Assembly: GCA_030154025.1 (NCBI GenBank)
Contig: JASKKT010000006.1
Span: forward strand, 1 to 63,391
Length of the DNA: 63,391 bases
Source of the DNA: Methanolobus sp.
Lineage (GTDB): Archaea; Halobacteriota; Methanosarcinia; Methanosarcinales; Methanosarcinaceae
Direction of reading: 5' to 3'
The notes beneath the pieces are model-generated. The model made no database searches. It had not been told where the DNA came from and saw only the letters and a list, made by a program, of their open reading frames with translations. Position numbers and translations under genes: made by a program. Positions 19,091 through 28,173 of the stretch are shown one piece after another (within the stretch, counting starts at the first letter, position 1; each line of letters starts with the position of its first letter).

Positions 19091-20314
19091 CTATGCGCGT
19101 TCCCGTATGATCTCTTCAAGGTCTGCATGTGCCGCGTCCCTCAACTGCTCCCGGAGATCAGGTATTGCAGACAGGGCACGTGCCCAGTCCGGAAGAAGGG
19201 CGCCTGAAGGATTTTTAAGGTATTGCGTCCCGGCACACATCAGCGTCCCGGCAAACATCTCTACATATCTTTCCTCCTGGTGCCTGCTGTATTCAAGCCC
19301 GTTACAGACGGCATCGGCATGGTACTGCCTGATCAGGTCCTGTGCCGAACGCCTGTATTTTACCTGTATCCCTCTTAGGAACGATGTGGATACCTGGGTG
19401 CTTGTGGTCTCGTTCACAATCCGCAGGAAGGTGATCATGATGTCGTTCACCATTTTTGACAGGCCTTCACTTGGGTCCGTGCCAAGCTCCTTATGCTTGT
19501 GATCATAGAAGCCAAGGTCGGTCTGGCATACTCTTTTAAGGGATGTGTTCCTGTAGATCTCGGCCAGTAGCCCTACCTCCAGTCCCCAGTCAGAAGGCAC
19601 CCTTATGTTAAGTGCAAGGTCCCTTGTGAATGCAAATTCACCCGAAAGGGTGTACCTGAATGCCTGCATGTACTCGAGGATGTCGGATTCGTACTTTACA
19701 TCCCTCATGAGCGTATCCAGCAGGGGACGTACAAAGAGCCTGTACACACGCCCATGCATGGTCTTTTTCTCAAGGTTGATCCTTGCATAGTATCCCTTGT
19801 TGAAATAGAAGTTGAGCTGCGGATGGACAATAGGATAGAGCAGTTTGGCGACGAATTCCTTATTGTAGTTGATGATATCTGCATCATGGAGCACGATGGC
19901 ATATGAATAGAGGCTTGCTATGCCCAGGGATATCCAGGCATCCTTACCTTTTCCTGAGAATCCCGTAATGTCAAGTTCGTTCTCCTTCATCTCCTCTGTT
20001 ACAGAGCTTATCCGCGGGCCGTTACACCAGACAATCAGATGGTCCATCTCAAGCCGCTCAAAGAAATCGACTACTGTACGATACTGCTCCCTGTTATCAG
20101 CTGCAAGTGCAATTACCACCTTTTTCAGGAAAGTGCACTTGTTCAGCTCGTCAATTATCCGGGACAGGGGAGGATTCTCGATCTCACTGTACAGCATTGG
20201 CAATACTACAACAGCAGGGCGGACAAAGGATAGTTCCTGCAGGTGCTGCAGCATTCTGTCGGTATCGCTATAGAAATTATGGATTGTTGTTATCTTTTCC
20301 TGAAAAAAGTCCAT
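19091..20314 (-). CDS. gpgS: Glucosyl-3-phosphoglycerate synthase (GpgS)
   Basis: 407 residues, GT-A fold glycosyltransferase. The N-terminus has a long alpha/beta region, then YSYAIVLHDADIINY with the DxD metal-binding motif (DAD) and the GpgS-typical VPSDWGLEVGLLAEIYRN segment that holds the acceptor site. It transfers glucose from NDP-glucose to 3-phosphoglycerate, giving the substrate of GpgP. Closest described relative by memory is the Methanococcoides burtonii enzyme. The frame is open to 20362, but the ATG at 20314 is preceded by AAAAGGAG and gives the usual start. Transcribed divergently from cobA; a small inverted repeat lies in the shared intergenic region. Confidence 0.85.
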   Translation of the reverse strand: MDFFQEKITTIHNFYSDTDRMLQHLQELSFVRPAVVVLPMLYSEIENPPLSRIIDELNKCTFLKKVVIALAADNREQYRTVVDFFERLEMDHLIVWCNGPRISSVTEEMKENELDITGFSGKGKDAWISLGIASLYSYAIVLHDADIINYNKEFVAKLLYPIVHPQLNFYFNKGYYARINLEKKTMHGRVYRLFVRPLLDTLMRDVKYESDILEYMQAFRYTLSGEFAFTRDLALNIRVPSDWGLEVGLLAEIYRNTSLKRVCQTDLGFYDHKHKELGTDPSEGLSKMVNDIMITFLRIVNETTSTQVSTSFLRGIQVKYRRSAQDLIRQYHADAVCNGLEYSRHQEERYVEMFAGTLMCAGTQYLKNPSGALLPDWARALSAIPDLREQLRDAAHADLEEIIRERA

Positions 20315-20347
20315 TTGACCCACTCCTTTTAAAATAAAAGTAAATTC

Positions 20348-20364
20348 AATTGTAAATAACAATT
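20348..20364. promoter_or_regulatory. Inverted repeat upstream of gpgS
   Basis: AATTGT (20348-20353) and ACAATT (20359-20364) separated by AAATA, 34-50 nt before the gpgS ATG. It could be an operator for osmotic control of gpgS, but AT-rich short palindromes also arise by chance. Confidence 0.3.
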
Positions 20365-20475
20365 ACGATTTAAACAAGATAAAATGTGCCTTTTGTCTCC
20401 ATGTGCCGGGACAATGAATATATAACTTGGAACGATTCATTAGAATCAAAGTAAGACAGACAGGATTCCGCTAAC

Positions 20476-21237
20476 ATGACACAATATGGAAAAGTGTATC
20501 TGGTGGGCTCGGGGCCCGGCGACCCGGAGCTTCTGACCCTCAAAGCCCGAAGGCTGATAGATTCTGCCGATGTCGTGGTCTATGACCAGCTTCCCGGAAA
20601 GATGATCCTTGATTCCATCCCGGCAGGCACGGAAAAGATAGATGCCGGAAAATATGCAGGTGACCACACCCTTAAGCAGGATGAGATCAATACGGTTATT
20701 ATTGAAAAGGCAAAGGAAGGCAAGAATGTCGTTCGTCTGAAGGGCGGAGATCCTTATATGTTCGGGCGGGGTGGCGAGGAAGCCCAGGAACTCGTTGAAG
20801 CCGGAATCGAATTCGAGATCGTGCCAGGGATAACTTCTGCGATAGCTGTGCCTGCTTATGCCGGCATACCCGTGACCCACAGGGACCATGCATCCATGGT
20901 GACCTTCATCACCGGCCACGAGGATCCCACAAAGGACGAGAGTGCCCTTGACTGGGAGACCCTTGCGAAGTTCGATGGCACTATTGTGATATTCATGGGT
21001 GTCAAGATGCTTGGGAGAAACGTGGGTGAGCTCATTAGGAATGGCAAGGATCCGCAGACCCCGGTTGCGCTGATCGAAAGGGGAACCCGCCCGGACCAGC
21101 GCGTGACAGTCGGTGTCCTCGAGAACATCGCATCACTTGCTGAGGAGCGAAAGGTCAGGGCTCCTGCTATCACTGTTATTGGCAATGTGGTAAAACTGCA
21201 TGATGAGCTTGGCGAGCAGATCCTTGCAGATCGTTAG
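20476..21237 (+). CDS. cobA: Uroporphyrinogen-III C-methyltransferase
   Basis: 253 residues, SUMT family. The N-terminal P-loop-like VYLVGSGPGDPELLTLKA, the VVRLKGGDPYMFGRGGEEAQEL motif and the VPGITSAIAVPAYAGIPVTHRD segment are all present. It uses SAM to make precorrin-2, the branch point to siroheme, haem, cobalamin and coenzyme F430. A TATA box (GAATATATAAC near 20414-20424) lies about 55 nt before the ATG. The downstream hemD starts 13 nt after its stop, so the two form an operon that commits uroporphyrinogen III synthesis and methylation together. Confidence 0.95.
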   Translation: MTQYGKVYLVGSGPGDPELLTLKARRLIDSADVVVYDQLPGKMILDSIPAGTEKIDAGKYAGDHTLKQDEINTVIIEKAKEGKNVVRLKGGDPYMFGRGGEEAQELVEAGIEFEIVPGITSAIAVPAYAGIPVTHRDHASMVTFITGHEDPTKDESALDWETLAKFDGTIVIFMGVKMLGRNVGELIRNGKDPQTPVALIERGTRPDQRVTVGVLENIASLAEERKVRAPAITVIGNVVKLHDELGEQILADR

Positions 21238-21250
21238 AGGAGGAATATCA

Positions 21251-22063
21251 ATGGCTGAAAATGTAATGGCTGAGGGTGCTAAAAAACCGGTGATAGCCAT
21301 CATGCGCCCTGAGAGGTACATCCGGGAATCCGTGGAGCTGGCCCGGTCCATGGGCTTTGAACCTGTCACTGTGCCCATGGTCGAGATAACCGATATGAAA
21401 GACGAGTACTTTGACGGCTTTGTGGAAAGGGTGCTCGACGGCAGGGCTGATTATGTCATATTCACAAGTGCCAACGGGATAGATTTCACCCTGCGCAAGA
21501 TCCCTGAAGGTTCAAGGAAAGCCTTTATCGACGCACTCAACAGGACAAAGGTCATCGCCATCGGCCCGACCACGCGCAAGGCACTTGAGAAGACAGGCAT
21601 CAATGTGATGGGTATGCCCGGGGTCTATAGCTCGGAGGGTCTTGTGGATTACCTGCGTGACGATGTGACAGGCAGGACAGTTGACACCGCCAGGAGCTTC
21701 TATGGTTCCAGGCAGCTTGTTGAAGGCCTGCAGAGCTGCGGTGCCGTTGTCAACCAGACCCTGGTATATACGCTGGCAAAGCCTGAGGGGGACGAGCAGG
21801 ACGGGCTTATCGATGCAGCCCTTAATGGGGAAATATCTGCCTTTGCTTTCACAAGTTCCATGATGGTGCACAATTTCTTCGAACACGCCCGCTCAAGGGC
21901 TTCCGAGGAGCAGGTTGTCAATGCACTGAACAGCTCCATTGTTGCAGCCATTGGAGGCCCCACGGCGCAGACCCTTGGAGGATATGGGGTCAAGGTGTCC
22001 GCAATACCTGATAAATTCACGTTCGAGGAAGTGCTCAGGTCCATCGGGGAGCAGCTATCCTGA
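21251..22063 (+). CDS. hemD: Uroporphyrinogen-III synthase
   Basis: 270 residues. It closes hydroxymethylbilane to uroporphyrinogen III with inversion of ring D. HemD sequences vary a lot; recognisable here are AIMRPERYIRESVELARSMG, the SANGID segment (FTSANGIDFTLRKI), AIGPTTRKALEKTGI and the late AFTSSMMVHNFFEHA and AIGGPTAQTL motifs. The start ATG at 21251 follows GAGGAGG by 6 nt; the frame is open 51 nt further upstream within cobA but without a better site. Second gene of the cobA-hemD pair. A T7 run about 35 nt after the stop is a likely terminator. Confidence 0.93.
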   Translation: MAENVMAEGAKKPVIAIMRPERYIRESVELARSMGFEPVTVPMVEITDMKDEYFDGFVERVLDGRADYVIFTSANGIDFTLRKIPEGSRKAFIDALNRTKVIAIGPTTRKALEKTGINVMGMPGVYSSEGLVDYLRDDVTGRTVDTARSFYGSRQLVEGLQSCGAVVNQTLVYTLAKPEGDEQDGLIDAALNGEISAFAFTSSMMVHNFFEHARSRASEEQVVNALNSSIVAAIGGPTAQTLGGYGVKVSAIPDKFTFEEVLRSIGEQLS

Positions 22064-22141
22064 AAAGGAGCAGATCAGTAACTTTACCTTGAACTATTCT
22101 TTTTTTCCTTTACTGCTCCTGTGTATTCTGTCGTGGTCCCC

Positions 22142-22165
22142 GGTTCCTTAGTATATATACGAACC
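22142..22165 (+). promoter_or_regulatory. ahbC promoter: TATA box flanked by a GGTTC/GAACC inverted repeat
   Basis: GGTTC (22142-22146) and GAACC (22161-22165) bracket GTATATATAC (22151-22160), a strong TATA-like sequence. A factor bound to the repeat would cover the TATA box. The predicted leader of about 70 nt also contains a TACAGG/CCTGTA hairpin (about 22209-22225). Candidate regulation of haem synthesis; not proven. Confidence 0.4.
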
Positions 22166-22254
22166 ACAGGTGTAATATACTATTATTCTGTAGTCTGCTC
22201 AATCAAGGATACAGGTCTCTCCTGTACTTGTCCTTTTATTGCGGAGCATTCATC

Positions 22255-23457
22255 ATGATAGGCATCTCAAAGTTATACTGCAGGACCGTAGAGCCCTCTG
22301 ACGCGCTGCGTTACGGGCGTGATTCAAAGAAACTTCCATCTCACCTGCTCCAGTTCTCAAAGGACAAGAAGCCGGTTGTTGTCTGGAACGTTACCCAGCG
22401 CTGCAACCTTCGCTGTGTTCACTGCTATGCCCACTCAAAGGATATTGATTACAGTAACGAGCTTACCACAGAGCAGGGTAAGGAACTGATAGACGACCTC
22501 GCAGAGTTCGGCTGTCCTGTCATACTGTTCTCGGGAGGGGAGCCGCTGATGAGAAAGGACCTGCCGGAACTGGCAGCCTACGCAACCTCAAAAGGCATCC
22601 GTGCTGTTATATCCACAAACGGTACTCTCATAACTGAAAAGGTGGCAAAGACCCTCAAGGACATCGGACTGTCATACGTCGGCATATCACTTGACGGTAT
22701 AAGGGAGACCAATGACAGGTTCAGAGGTGTCGAAGGAGCCTTTGACAGGGCCTTGCAGGCAGTTCGCAACTGCCAGAAAGAGGGTATAAAGGTCGGACTG
22801 CGCTTTACTATCAATAAGCATAATGTGAAGGATATCCCTGCCATTTTCGACCTGCTGGAAGAAGAGAATATTCCTCGTATCTGTTTCTACCATCTTGTGT
22901 ATTCCGGAAGGGGTTCGTCGATGATAGGTGAAGACTTGTCCCTGGAAGAGACCCGGCAGACCGTGGACCTGTTAATTGACAGGACAAGGGAGCTTCATAA
23001 GAAAGGCAGGATCGTGGAGGTGCTCACGGTTGATAATCACTGTGACGGTCCCTATATCTACCTGCGCCTGCTCAAGGAGGACCCGGAGCGTGCAGCAGAG
23101 GTGCTTGAGCTTCTTCAGATGAACCAGGGAAATTCCACGGGAATAGGCTTTGGATGTGTTTCCTGGGATGGCTCCGTCCACCCTGACCAGTTCTGGAGAC
23201 ATTACAGCTTTGGCAATGTAAGGGAGCGCAGGTTCAGTGACATCTGGAGGGATACCTCGGATGCTCTTATGGCAGGCCTCAAGGACCGTAAGCCCCTCCT
23301 CCGAGAGAACGCTGACAGATGCGCCAGTTGTAAGTGGCTTGACGTGTGCAACGGCAACTTCCGTGTGCGTGCGGAAGCAGTGTTCGGTAATGTGTGGGCT
23401 GATGACCCGGCATGTTACCTGACAAAAGAGGAAATAGGGTATGGCAAAGAGATCTGA
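22255..23457 (+). CDS. ahbC: 12,18-didecarboxysiroheme deacetylase AhbC (radical SAM)
   Basis: 400 residues. The radical SAM cluster motif CNLRCVHC is at residues 50-57 (Cys50, Cys54, Cys57), preceded by VVVWNVTQR. Further motifs are LFSGGEPLMRKDL and VISTNGTL; the C-terminus has a cysteine-rich SPASM-like region (CASCKWLDVCNGNFRVRAE) for an additional FeS cluster. The start MIGISKLYC and overall sequence match the AhbC enzymes of Methanosarcina, which convert 12,18-didecarboxysiroheme to Fe-coproporphyrin in the siroheme-dependent haem pathway. It lies after cobA-hemD, which supply siroheme precursors. GGAG precedes the ATG at 22255. AhbA, AhbB and AhbD are not in the window. Haem synthesis implies cytochromes, as in methylotrophic Methanosarcinales. 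Confidence 0.92.
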   Translation: MIGISKLYCRTVEPSDALRYGRDSKKLPSHLLQFSKDKKPVVVWNVTQRCNLRCVHCYAHSKDIDYSNELTTEQGKELIDDLAEFGCPVILFSGGEPLMRKDLPELAAYATSKGIRAVISTNGTLITEKVAKTLKDIGLSYVGISLDGIRETNDRFRGVEGAFDRALQAVRNCQKEGIKVGLRFTINKHNVKDIPAIFDLLEEENIPRICFYHLVYSGRGSSMIGEDLSLEETRQTVDLLIDRTRELHKKGRIVEVLTVDNHCDGPYIYLRLLKEDPERAAEVLELLQMNQGNSTGIGFGCVSWDGSVHPDQFWRHYSFGNVRERRFSDIWRDTSDALMAGLKDRKPLLRENADRCASCKWLDVCNGNFRVRAEAVFGNVWADDPACYLTKEEIGYGKEI

Positions 23458-23484
23458 TGCCGTTTTCCCTTTCACACTTTCATG

Positions 23485-23580
23485 TTACATATGAGGTGCC
23501 ATGTAACTCACGTAGACATATGCGAGCAGGGCTGCAGTCATAGCAAGTAAAGCCATTTTTGCTGCAAGAGCTACGAACAT
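23485..23580 (-). CDS. 31-residue single-span membrane peptide
   Basis: A short reading frame on the minus strand encodes MFVALAAKMALLAMTAALLA followed by 11 more residues ending SYMAPHM. Nearly the whole peptide is a hydrophobic helix. It has an AGGAAGG ribosome binding site 8 nt before the ATG and its own TATA-like sequence TTTATATAAA (complement of 23646-23655), so it has a promoter, a leader of about 45 nt and a start site. It lies downstream of and on the same strand as superoxide reductase. I do not recognise a family. It could be a small subunit of a membrane complex or a stress-induced membrane peptide. Supported by signals only, so moderate confidence. Confidence 0.5.
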   Translation of the reverse strand: MFVALAAKMALLAMTAALLAYVYVSYMAPHM

Positions 23581-23694
23581 TTATATCGCCTTCCTGTTGT
23601 ATGGATTGGTTTGTATCCATCCCCAAGGATAAGCTTCCCTGCCCATTTATATAAAAGATGTGGCGGTGCACTGGCACAATATGGATGTCTGTGT

Positions 23695-24045
23695 TCATAC
23701 TTCGATGCAGTTCTGCCATAATCCATGTATGTTACAGTATTCCAGTGCGCAGAAGGCCTTGAAATTGTCAATCCCTTTTACGTGGAAAGTGGCTACCGGA
23801 TTGGTATATACCGGTTCGAAGTCCATGCGTCCGAAGTTGATGGTTCGCCCCTCTTTTGTGATACCGTAAAGTTCCACCCACTCAATGTGGTGTTCTGCAG
23901 TATTGGGGTGCGGTACTTCTTTCCCTACTGTTACCCTCACAAAGTCGTTCTTATCTTTACCGTGCCCTCTGATGATGTCTATCTCTGGCACATGCTTTTC
24001 TTTTCCTTCAGCTTCCCTGCCTTTAAGTATGTCTCCGAAATTCAT
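23695..24045 (-). CDS. Superoxide reductase (neelaredoxin/class II type)
   Basis: 116 residues. Reduces superoxide to peroxide at a mononuclear Fe(His)4Cys centre. Ligand motifs are EKHVPEI (with Glu and Lys near the active site), VPHPNTAEHHIEWVELY (three His) and CNIHGLWQN (Cys and His). There is no N-terminal desulforedoxin domain, hence the one-iron class. The frame is open to 24093; the ATG at 24045 (MNFGDILKGRE) is preceded by AAGAGG and fits the family. A TATA box is at 24124-24133 (CCTATATAAT on the minus strand). Strict anaerobes use it instead of superoxide dismutase. A peroxiredoxin that would remove the product is encoded 5 kb away. Confidence 0.93.
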   Translation of the reverse strand: MNFGDILKGREAEGKEKHVPEIDIIRGHGKDKNDFVRVTVGKEVPHPNTAEHHIEWVELYGITKEGRTINFGRMDFEPVYTNPVATFHVKGIDNFKAFCALEYCNIHGLWQNCIEV

Positions 24046-24384
24046 ATTTTTGCCTCTTCTTCCCCCACCTTCATTCTGTGATCCTGCTCTCAAGGATCAG
24101 AATGTGGAACACCCCATCATTTTATTATATAGGTATCTATAAAGTAGTTACGCTAAGTCAGTATGACAAAGCCTGTTCCTATGTTATGTTTTCTCCCGGT
24201 GTGCCTTGGCCGGTACCCGACTGTTTCCGACCGGTTAGTATATCACATAAAGCCCTCTTTACTACCTGACATCTGTAGTCTGCCCGCAATAAAGGGGCGC
24301 ATGCAACCAGATATGTTTAAATAATCTTAGACCACTCTAAGATAAAAAATACAATCACTATATAACGTTTATCGGAGAGTTAGA
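24046..24384. other. 339-nt intergenic region between superoxide reductase and valS
   Basis: It holds the superoxide reductase promoter on the minus strand (TATA box 24124-24133) and the valS promoter on the plus strand (24314-24322). The middle part, 24140-24300, has no open frame with a ribosome binding site and no hairpin that I could find. Confidence 0.6.
24314..24343 (+). promoter_or_regulatory. valS promoter with 8-bp perfect inverted repeat
   Basis: Box A GTTTAAATA (24314-24322) is followed at once by ATCTTAGA (24324-24331), spacer CCAC, TCTAAGAT (24336-24343). The repeat lies across the predicted transcription start about 45 nt before the valS ATG. It may be an operator, or if transcription starts a little earlier, a hairpin at the 5' end of the mRNA. 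Confidence 0.45.
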
Positions 24385-26976
24385 ATGACGGTCCCAAAAG
24401 AATACATCCCGCATGAAGTTGAACCCAAGTGGAAATCAAGCTGGGATATGTCCATGTACCATTTCGACTGGAAAGACAATACAAGACCACAGTATATTAT
24501 CGATACTCCTCCTCCTTATCCTACCGGTAACTTCCACATTGGTAACTCTCTCAACTGGTGCTATATCGACTTCGTGGCACGCTACAAGAGAATGTGCGGT
24601 TACAACGTCATGTTCCCCCAGGGATGGGACTGTCATGGCCTGCCTACCGAGGTAAAGGTAGAAGAGATCCATGGCATCACGAAGAACGAGGTCCCGAGGG
24701 AGCAGTTCAGGCAGATGTGCCGCGATCTCACTCTGGGGAACATCGAGAAGATGCGTGCCACCCTGATGAACCTGGGCTTTTCCGTGGACTGGAGCAATGA
24801 GTTCGTGACAATGGAGCCTGAATATTACTCCAAGACCCAGCGCTCCTTCAGGAAGATGTATGATATGGGACGCGTCTACCAGTCAGAGCACCCTGTGAAC
24901 TGGTGCCCCCGATGTGAGACAGCCATCGCTTTCGCTGAAGTCGAATATGAGGCAAGGGACACAAAGCTCAATTTCCTCAACTTTGACAAACTGAAGATCG
25001 CAACAACCAGGCCTGAGCTGCTCGCAGCCTGTGTGGCGGTCGCCATCAATCCTGACGATGAGCGCTACAATGTCCATGTGGGCTCCAATGTGAAGGTTCC
25101 CCTCTTCGGCCACGAGGTTCCTGTGATCGGAGACATGCAGGTTGACCCGTCATTCGGTACAGGTGTTGTCATGATATGTACCTTCGGTGACAAGCAGGAC
25201 GTACGCTGGTGGGTGGAACACCAGCTTCCCCTACGCAAGGCGATAGACAAGAACGGTCGCATGACAGCTATCGCAGGCAAGTATGAGGGAATGGGTATCC
25301 CTGAATGCAAGGCTGCAATAATCGAAGATCTCAAAGCGCAGGGCCACCTTTACGAACAGAAGACCCTGGACCAGAATGTGGGCATGTGCTGGCGCTGTGA
25401 CACTCCTATCGAAATACTTTCCGAGAGGCAGTGGTTCGTGAAAATAGACACAGACGCAGTGGCAAAGGCAGCCGACGAGATCAAATGGCTGCCCGAGTAC
25501 ATGAAGGTCAGGCTTGACAACTGGATCAGTACCATGGAATGGGACTGGTGCATCTCACGCCAGAGACTCTTCGCAACCCCGATACCGGTATGGTACTGTA
25601 AGGACTGCGGCGAGGTCATGGTCGCAAAGGAGGAATGGATGCCCATAGACCCCACAAGGCAGCAGCCACCTGAGGCATGTCGCTGCGGCTGCACAGAGTT
25701 CGAACCCGAGGAGGACGTGCTGGATACCTGGATGGACTCTTCCATCACAGTGCTGAATGTGACAGGCTGGCTCTCCGACCATGAGATGAGACTCCCGGCA
25801 CAACTGCGTCCACAGGGTCACGATATTATTCGTACCTGGGCCTTCTACAGCATACTGAGGTCCATGGCCCTTGCAGGCAAGAAACCATGGGATTCCATAC
25901 TTGTCAACGGCATGGTCCTTGGTGAGGATGGCCACAAGATGAGCAAGTCCCTGGGCAATGTGATCTCGCCGGAAGAGGTCATCAAGGAGTACAGCGCAGA
26001 CGCATTCCGGCAGTGGGCGGCTGTTGGCGGCTCTGTGGGTTCTGATGTAATGTTCCGCTGGAAGGATGTGGTAGCTGCTTCCAGGTTCTTTACCAAGGTA
26101 TGGAGCATATACAGGTTCTCCATGTCCCACCTTGGGGAGTATGAACATGAGGAGAGGGATGTGTCAGAACTGGAGGTCGTGGACAAGTGGTTGCTGAGCC
26201 ATCTTAACAGGCTCATTGTGTCTGTGACGGACAGCATGGAAGCATACCAGTTCGACGAGGCTTTCAAGGCTATACGCGGCTTTTCATGGGAAATGCTAGC
26301 CGACAACTATCTTGAACTGATCAAGTCCCGCCTTTATGGTGAGGACGGTACAGGCAAGCAGGCCGCAAAATATACCCTGTATGTGACAATGGACACTCTC
26401 ATAAGGCTGCTCGCACCCTTTGCTCCCTTCTTTGCGGAGGAGATGTTCTCCTATCTGGGCGAGGGAAGCATACACGTTCAGTCCTGGCCAAAGGCAAGGG
26501 AAGATCTCATTGACGAGGAAGCAGAGAAGGCTGGTGAGTTCATCAAGGACGTTGCAAGTGCTGTCAGGAGGTACAAGTCCGAGAAGGGCATGGCACTCAA
26601 CGCAAGTCTTGCAAAGATCGAACTCTATGGTGTAAGCCTTGATGTGTCAGACCTTGCAGGAGTGACGAATTCACCAGTGGAGGTCATACCAGGCAAGCCA
26701 GACTTCGAGCACGTGCCTGTGAACGTTAAGCCCAACATGGGTAAGATCGGCCCCAGGTTCAGGGGACAGGCGAAGGCCATAATCGATGCTCTGCTTGAGG
26801 AGAATCCGAAGAAGATAGCCGATGAGATCTCCAGAGGCAGGATATCCATATCCGTTAATGGCGAGGTCATAGAGCTTGAACCTGAGTTCGTTGATGTGGA
26901 AAAGGAAGTGGTTTCAGCAGGCAGGTCCGTGGACGTGCTGGACGTAAGTGGAATGCCGGTTGTCATTGTCAGGTAA
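24385..26976 (+). CDS. valS: Valyl-tRNA synthetase
   Basis: 863 residues, class I synthetase. The HIGH motif is [13 protein letters not shown] (HIGN), the CP1 editing domain follows, and the KMSKS loop is [40 protein letters not shown] and the zinc-binding cysteines CGEVM/CRCGCTE are typical. ValRS rather than IleRS is indicated by the archaeal ValRS start ([19 protein letters not shown]) and length below 1000. It charges tRNA-Val and edits threonine. It is monocistronic with its own promoter carrying an inverted repeat. Length is normal for archaeal ValRS, which lacks the C-terminal coiled coil of bacteria. Confidence 0.94.
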   Translation: MTVPKEYIPHEVEPKWKSSWDMSMYHFDWKDNTRPQYIIDTPPPYPTGNFHIGNSLNWCYIDFVARYKRMCGYNVMFPQGWDCHGLPTEVKVEEIHGITKNEVPREQFRQMCRDLTLGNIEKMRATLMNLGFSVDWSNEFVTMEPEYYSKTQRSFRKMYDMGRVYQSEHPVNWCPRCETAIAFAEVEYEARDTKLNFLNFDKLKIATTRPELLAACVAVAINPDDERYNVHVGSNVKVPLFGHEVPVIGDMQVDPSFGTGVVMICTFGDKQDVRWWVEHQLPLRKAIDKNGRMTAIAGKYEGMGIPECKAAIIEDLKAQGHLYEQKTLDQNVGMCWRCDTPIEILSERQWFVKIDTDAVAKAADEIKWLPEYMKVRLDNWISTMEWDWCISRQRLFATPIPVWYCKDCGEVMVAKEEWMPIDPTRQQPPEACRCGCTEFEPEEDVLDTWMDSSITVLNVTGWLSDHEMRLPAQLRPQGHDIIRTWAFYSILRSMALAGKKPWDSILVNGMVLGEDGHKMSKSLGNVISPEEVIKEYSADAFRQWAAVGGSVGSDVMFRWKDVVAASRFFTKVWSIYRFSMSHLGEYEHEERDVSELEVVDKWLLSHLNRLIVSVTDSMEAYQFDEAFKAIRGFSWEMLADNYLELIKSRLYGEDGTGKQAAKYTLYVTMDTLIRLLAPFAPFFAEEMFSYLGEGSIHVQSWPKAREDLIDEEAEKAGEFIKDVASAVRRYKSEKGMALNASLAKIELYGVSLDVSDLAGVTNSPVEVIPGKPDFEHVPVNVKPNMGKIGPRFRGQAKAIIDALLEENPKKIADEISRGRISISVNGEVIELEPEFVDVEKEVVSAGRSVDVLDVSGMPVVIVR

Positions 26977-27092
26977 AAGGTCTCTGAATCGGTGTGACAT
27001 GAAGCTCTGAGCATGGTTTTCGCAAGGCTTAAGGCTCCGTCAAACCTAGTCTTTACATATCTCTACTCGCATATGCAGAATCAAAGCAGGAC

Positions 27093-27602
27093 ATGCTAGT
27101 CTATGTTGCTGGTGATCAATTGAAGGTCAGATCCAGGGTACAAATAAGGAAATCGGATAAGGCAAAGTTGCTTAAGGAGTTGAAGGATTCCTTTGGCGAT
27201 GTGGTGTACAGCTTTTCAGAAAGGAAGTTCGAAACAGCTACTGCGGATGACCTGCCTATAGTCATCATCGAGGGCAAAGTACTACTTTTCCAGGTAGGGG
27301 ACGCTTATTTCCCAACTGTGAGGGGAGTGCTTGAACTTGGCCTGAGGAGGAACATAGTCAAAGTCGATGCCGGAGCAGTCCGTTTCGTTGTCAACGGTGC
27401 TGATGTGATGTGCCCTGGCATAGTTTCCGCAGACCCTGATATCAAGGCAGGGGACCCGGTGATCATTGTGGAGGAGACACATAACAAGCCGCTTGCCATA
27501 GGTACTGCCATTATCTCCGGGGCTGATATGAAAGCAAGTTCCGGCAAGGCTATCAAGTCCGTGCATTATGTGGGTGACAAGCTTTGGAACCTTGACATCT
27601 GA
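27093..27602 (+). CDS. PUA domain RNA-binding protein (MCT-1-like)
   Basis: About 160-169 residues. The N-terminal half (KVRSRVQIRKSDKAKLLKEL) matches the pre-PUA domain of MCT-1/archaeal homologues, and the C-terminal half is a PUA domain (YFPTVRGVLELGLRRNIVKVDAGAVRFVVNGADVMCPGI). Such proteins bind RNA and are linked to ribosome recycling or translation reinitiation in eukaryotes. Two starts are possible: ATG at 27093 and TTG at 27120. The second begins at the conserved LKVRSRV and has GGTGAT just before it, so the shorter form is quite likely. Confidence 0.85.
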   Translation: MLVYVAGDQLKVRSRVQIRKSDKAKLLKELKDSFGDVVYSFSERKFETATADDLPIVIIEGKVLLFQVGDAYFPTVRGVLELGLRRNIVKVDAGAVRFVVNGADVMCPGIVSADPDIKAGDPVIIVEETHNKPLAIGTAIISGADMKASSGKAIKSVHYVGDKLWNLDI

Positions 27603-27792
27603 AAGAAATGATTAATATATCATGAAATGGTTTATAAATATACGCATAATTATAGTTAATCATAAGCGAACGTGAATGGCACATGGATCCGGGCCTGCCC
27701 GGCTCTGGGTGCTGGCATTACTCGGTAATAATTTAAGTAGTATCGATATTATTAATATAGCAGCAATGTTATTCAATACATGAGGGCTCATT

Positions 27793-28173
27793 ATGGCAAA
27801 GATCATGAACAAGTTGTTTGGTGGCACTAGCAAAACCACAACAGTTGAAGATGAATACACCGAACTTGACCTTACCAAGTACGAAGAAGTGCTGGATGAG
27901 GAACCTGCAGAGACATACATAAGGGTTGCCGAGCTGACCAACCTTAACGAACTGACTGCCCTTAAAAGGGAGATCTATGGAGGAAATATTGTGATGATCG
28001 ATATCTCGAACATAAAGGCCGACAAGCTCATGCTTGACCGTGCATTGAAGGATCTCAAGGATGTTGTTCTGGATGTGCATGGTGATATAGCGGGAATAAA
28101 GGATGACCAGGTGCTTGTAACGCCCACCGGCATCAAGATAGACAGGTCTAAGATCCTTGGTGGAAGGTATTGA
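27793..28173 (+). CDS. sepF: Cell division protein SepF (archaeal type)
   Basis: 126 residues. A short N-terminal segment MAKIMNKLFGG could be the membrane-targeting amphipathic helix, then an acidic linker, then the SepF/DUF552 alpha-beta core (YIRVAELTNLNELTALKREI, GNIVMIDISNI, LDVHGDIAGIKDDQVLVTPTGI). Archaeal SepF anchors FtsZ to the membrane at the division site. A TATA-like ATAATTTAAG lies about 60 nt upstream. Its stop overlaps the start of the ZPR1 gene (TTGA), so the two are co-translated, an arrangement that may link division and translation control. Confidence 0.93.
   Translation: MAKIMNKLFGGTSKTTTVEDEYTELDLTKYEEVLDEEPAETYIRVAELTNLNELTALKREIYGGNIVMIDISNIKADKLMLDRALKDLKDVVLDVHGDIAGIKDDQVLVTPTGIKIDRSKILGGRY

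Noticed and set aside
27660-27720. Possible small RNA from the GC-rich stretch before sepF
   Set aside because: Only a short GGGC/GCCC repeat; no promoter-terminator pair and no stable extended fold.
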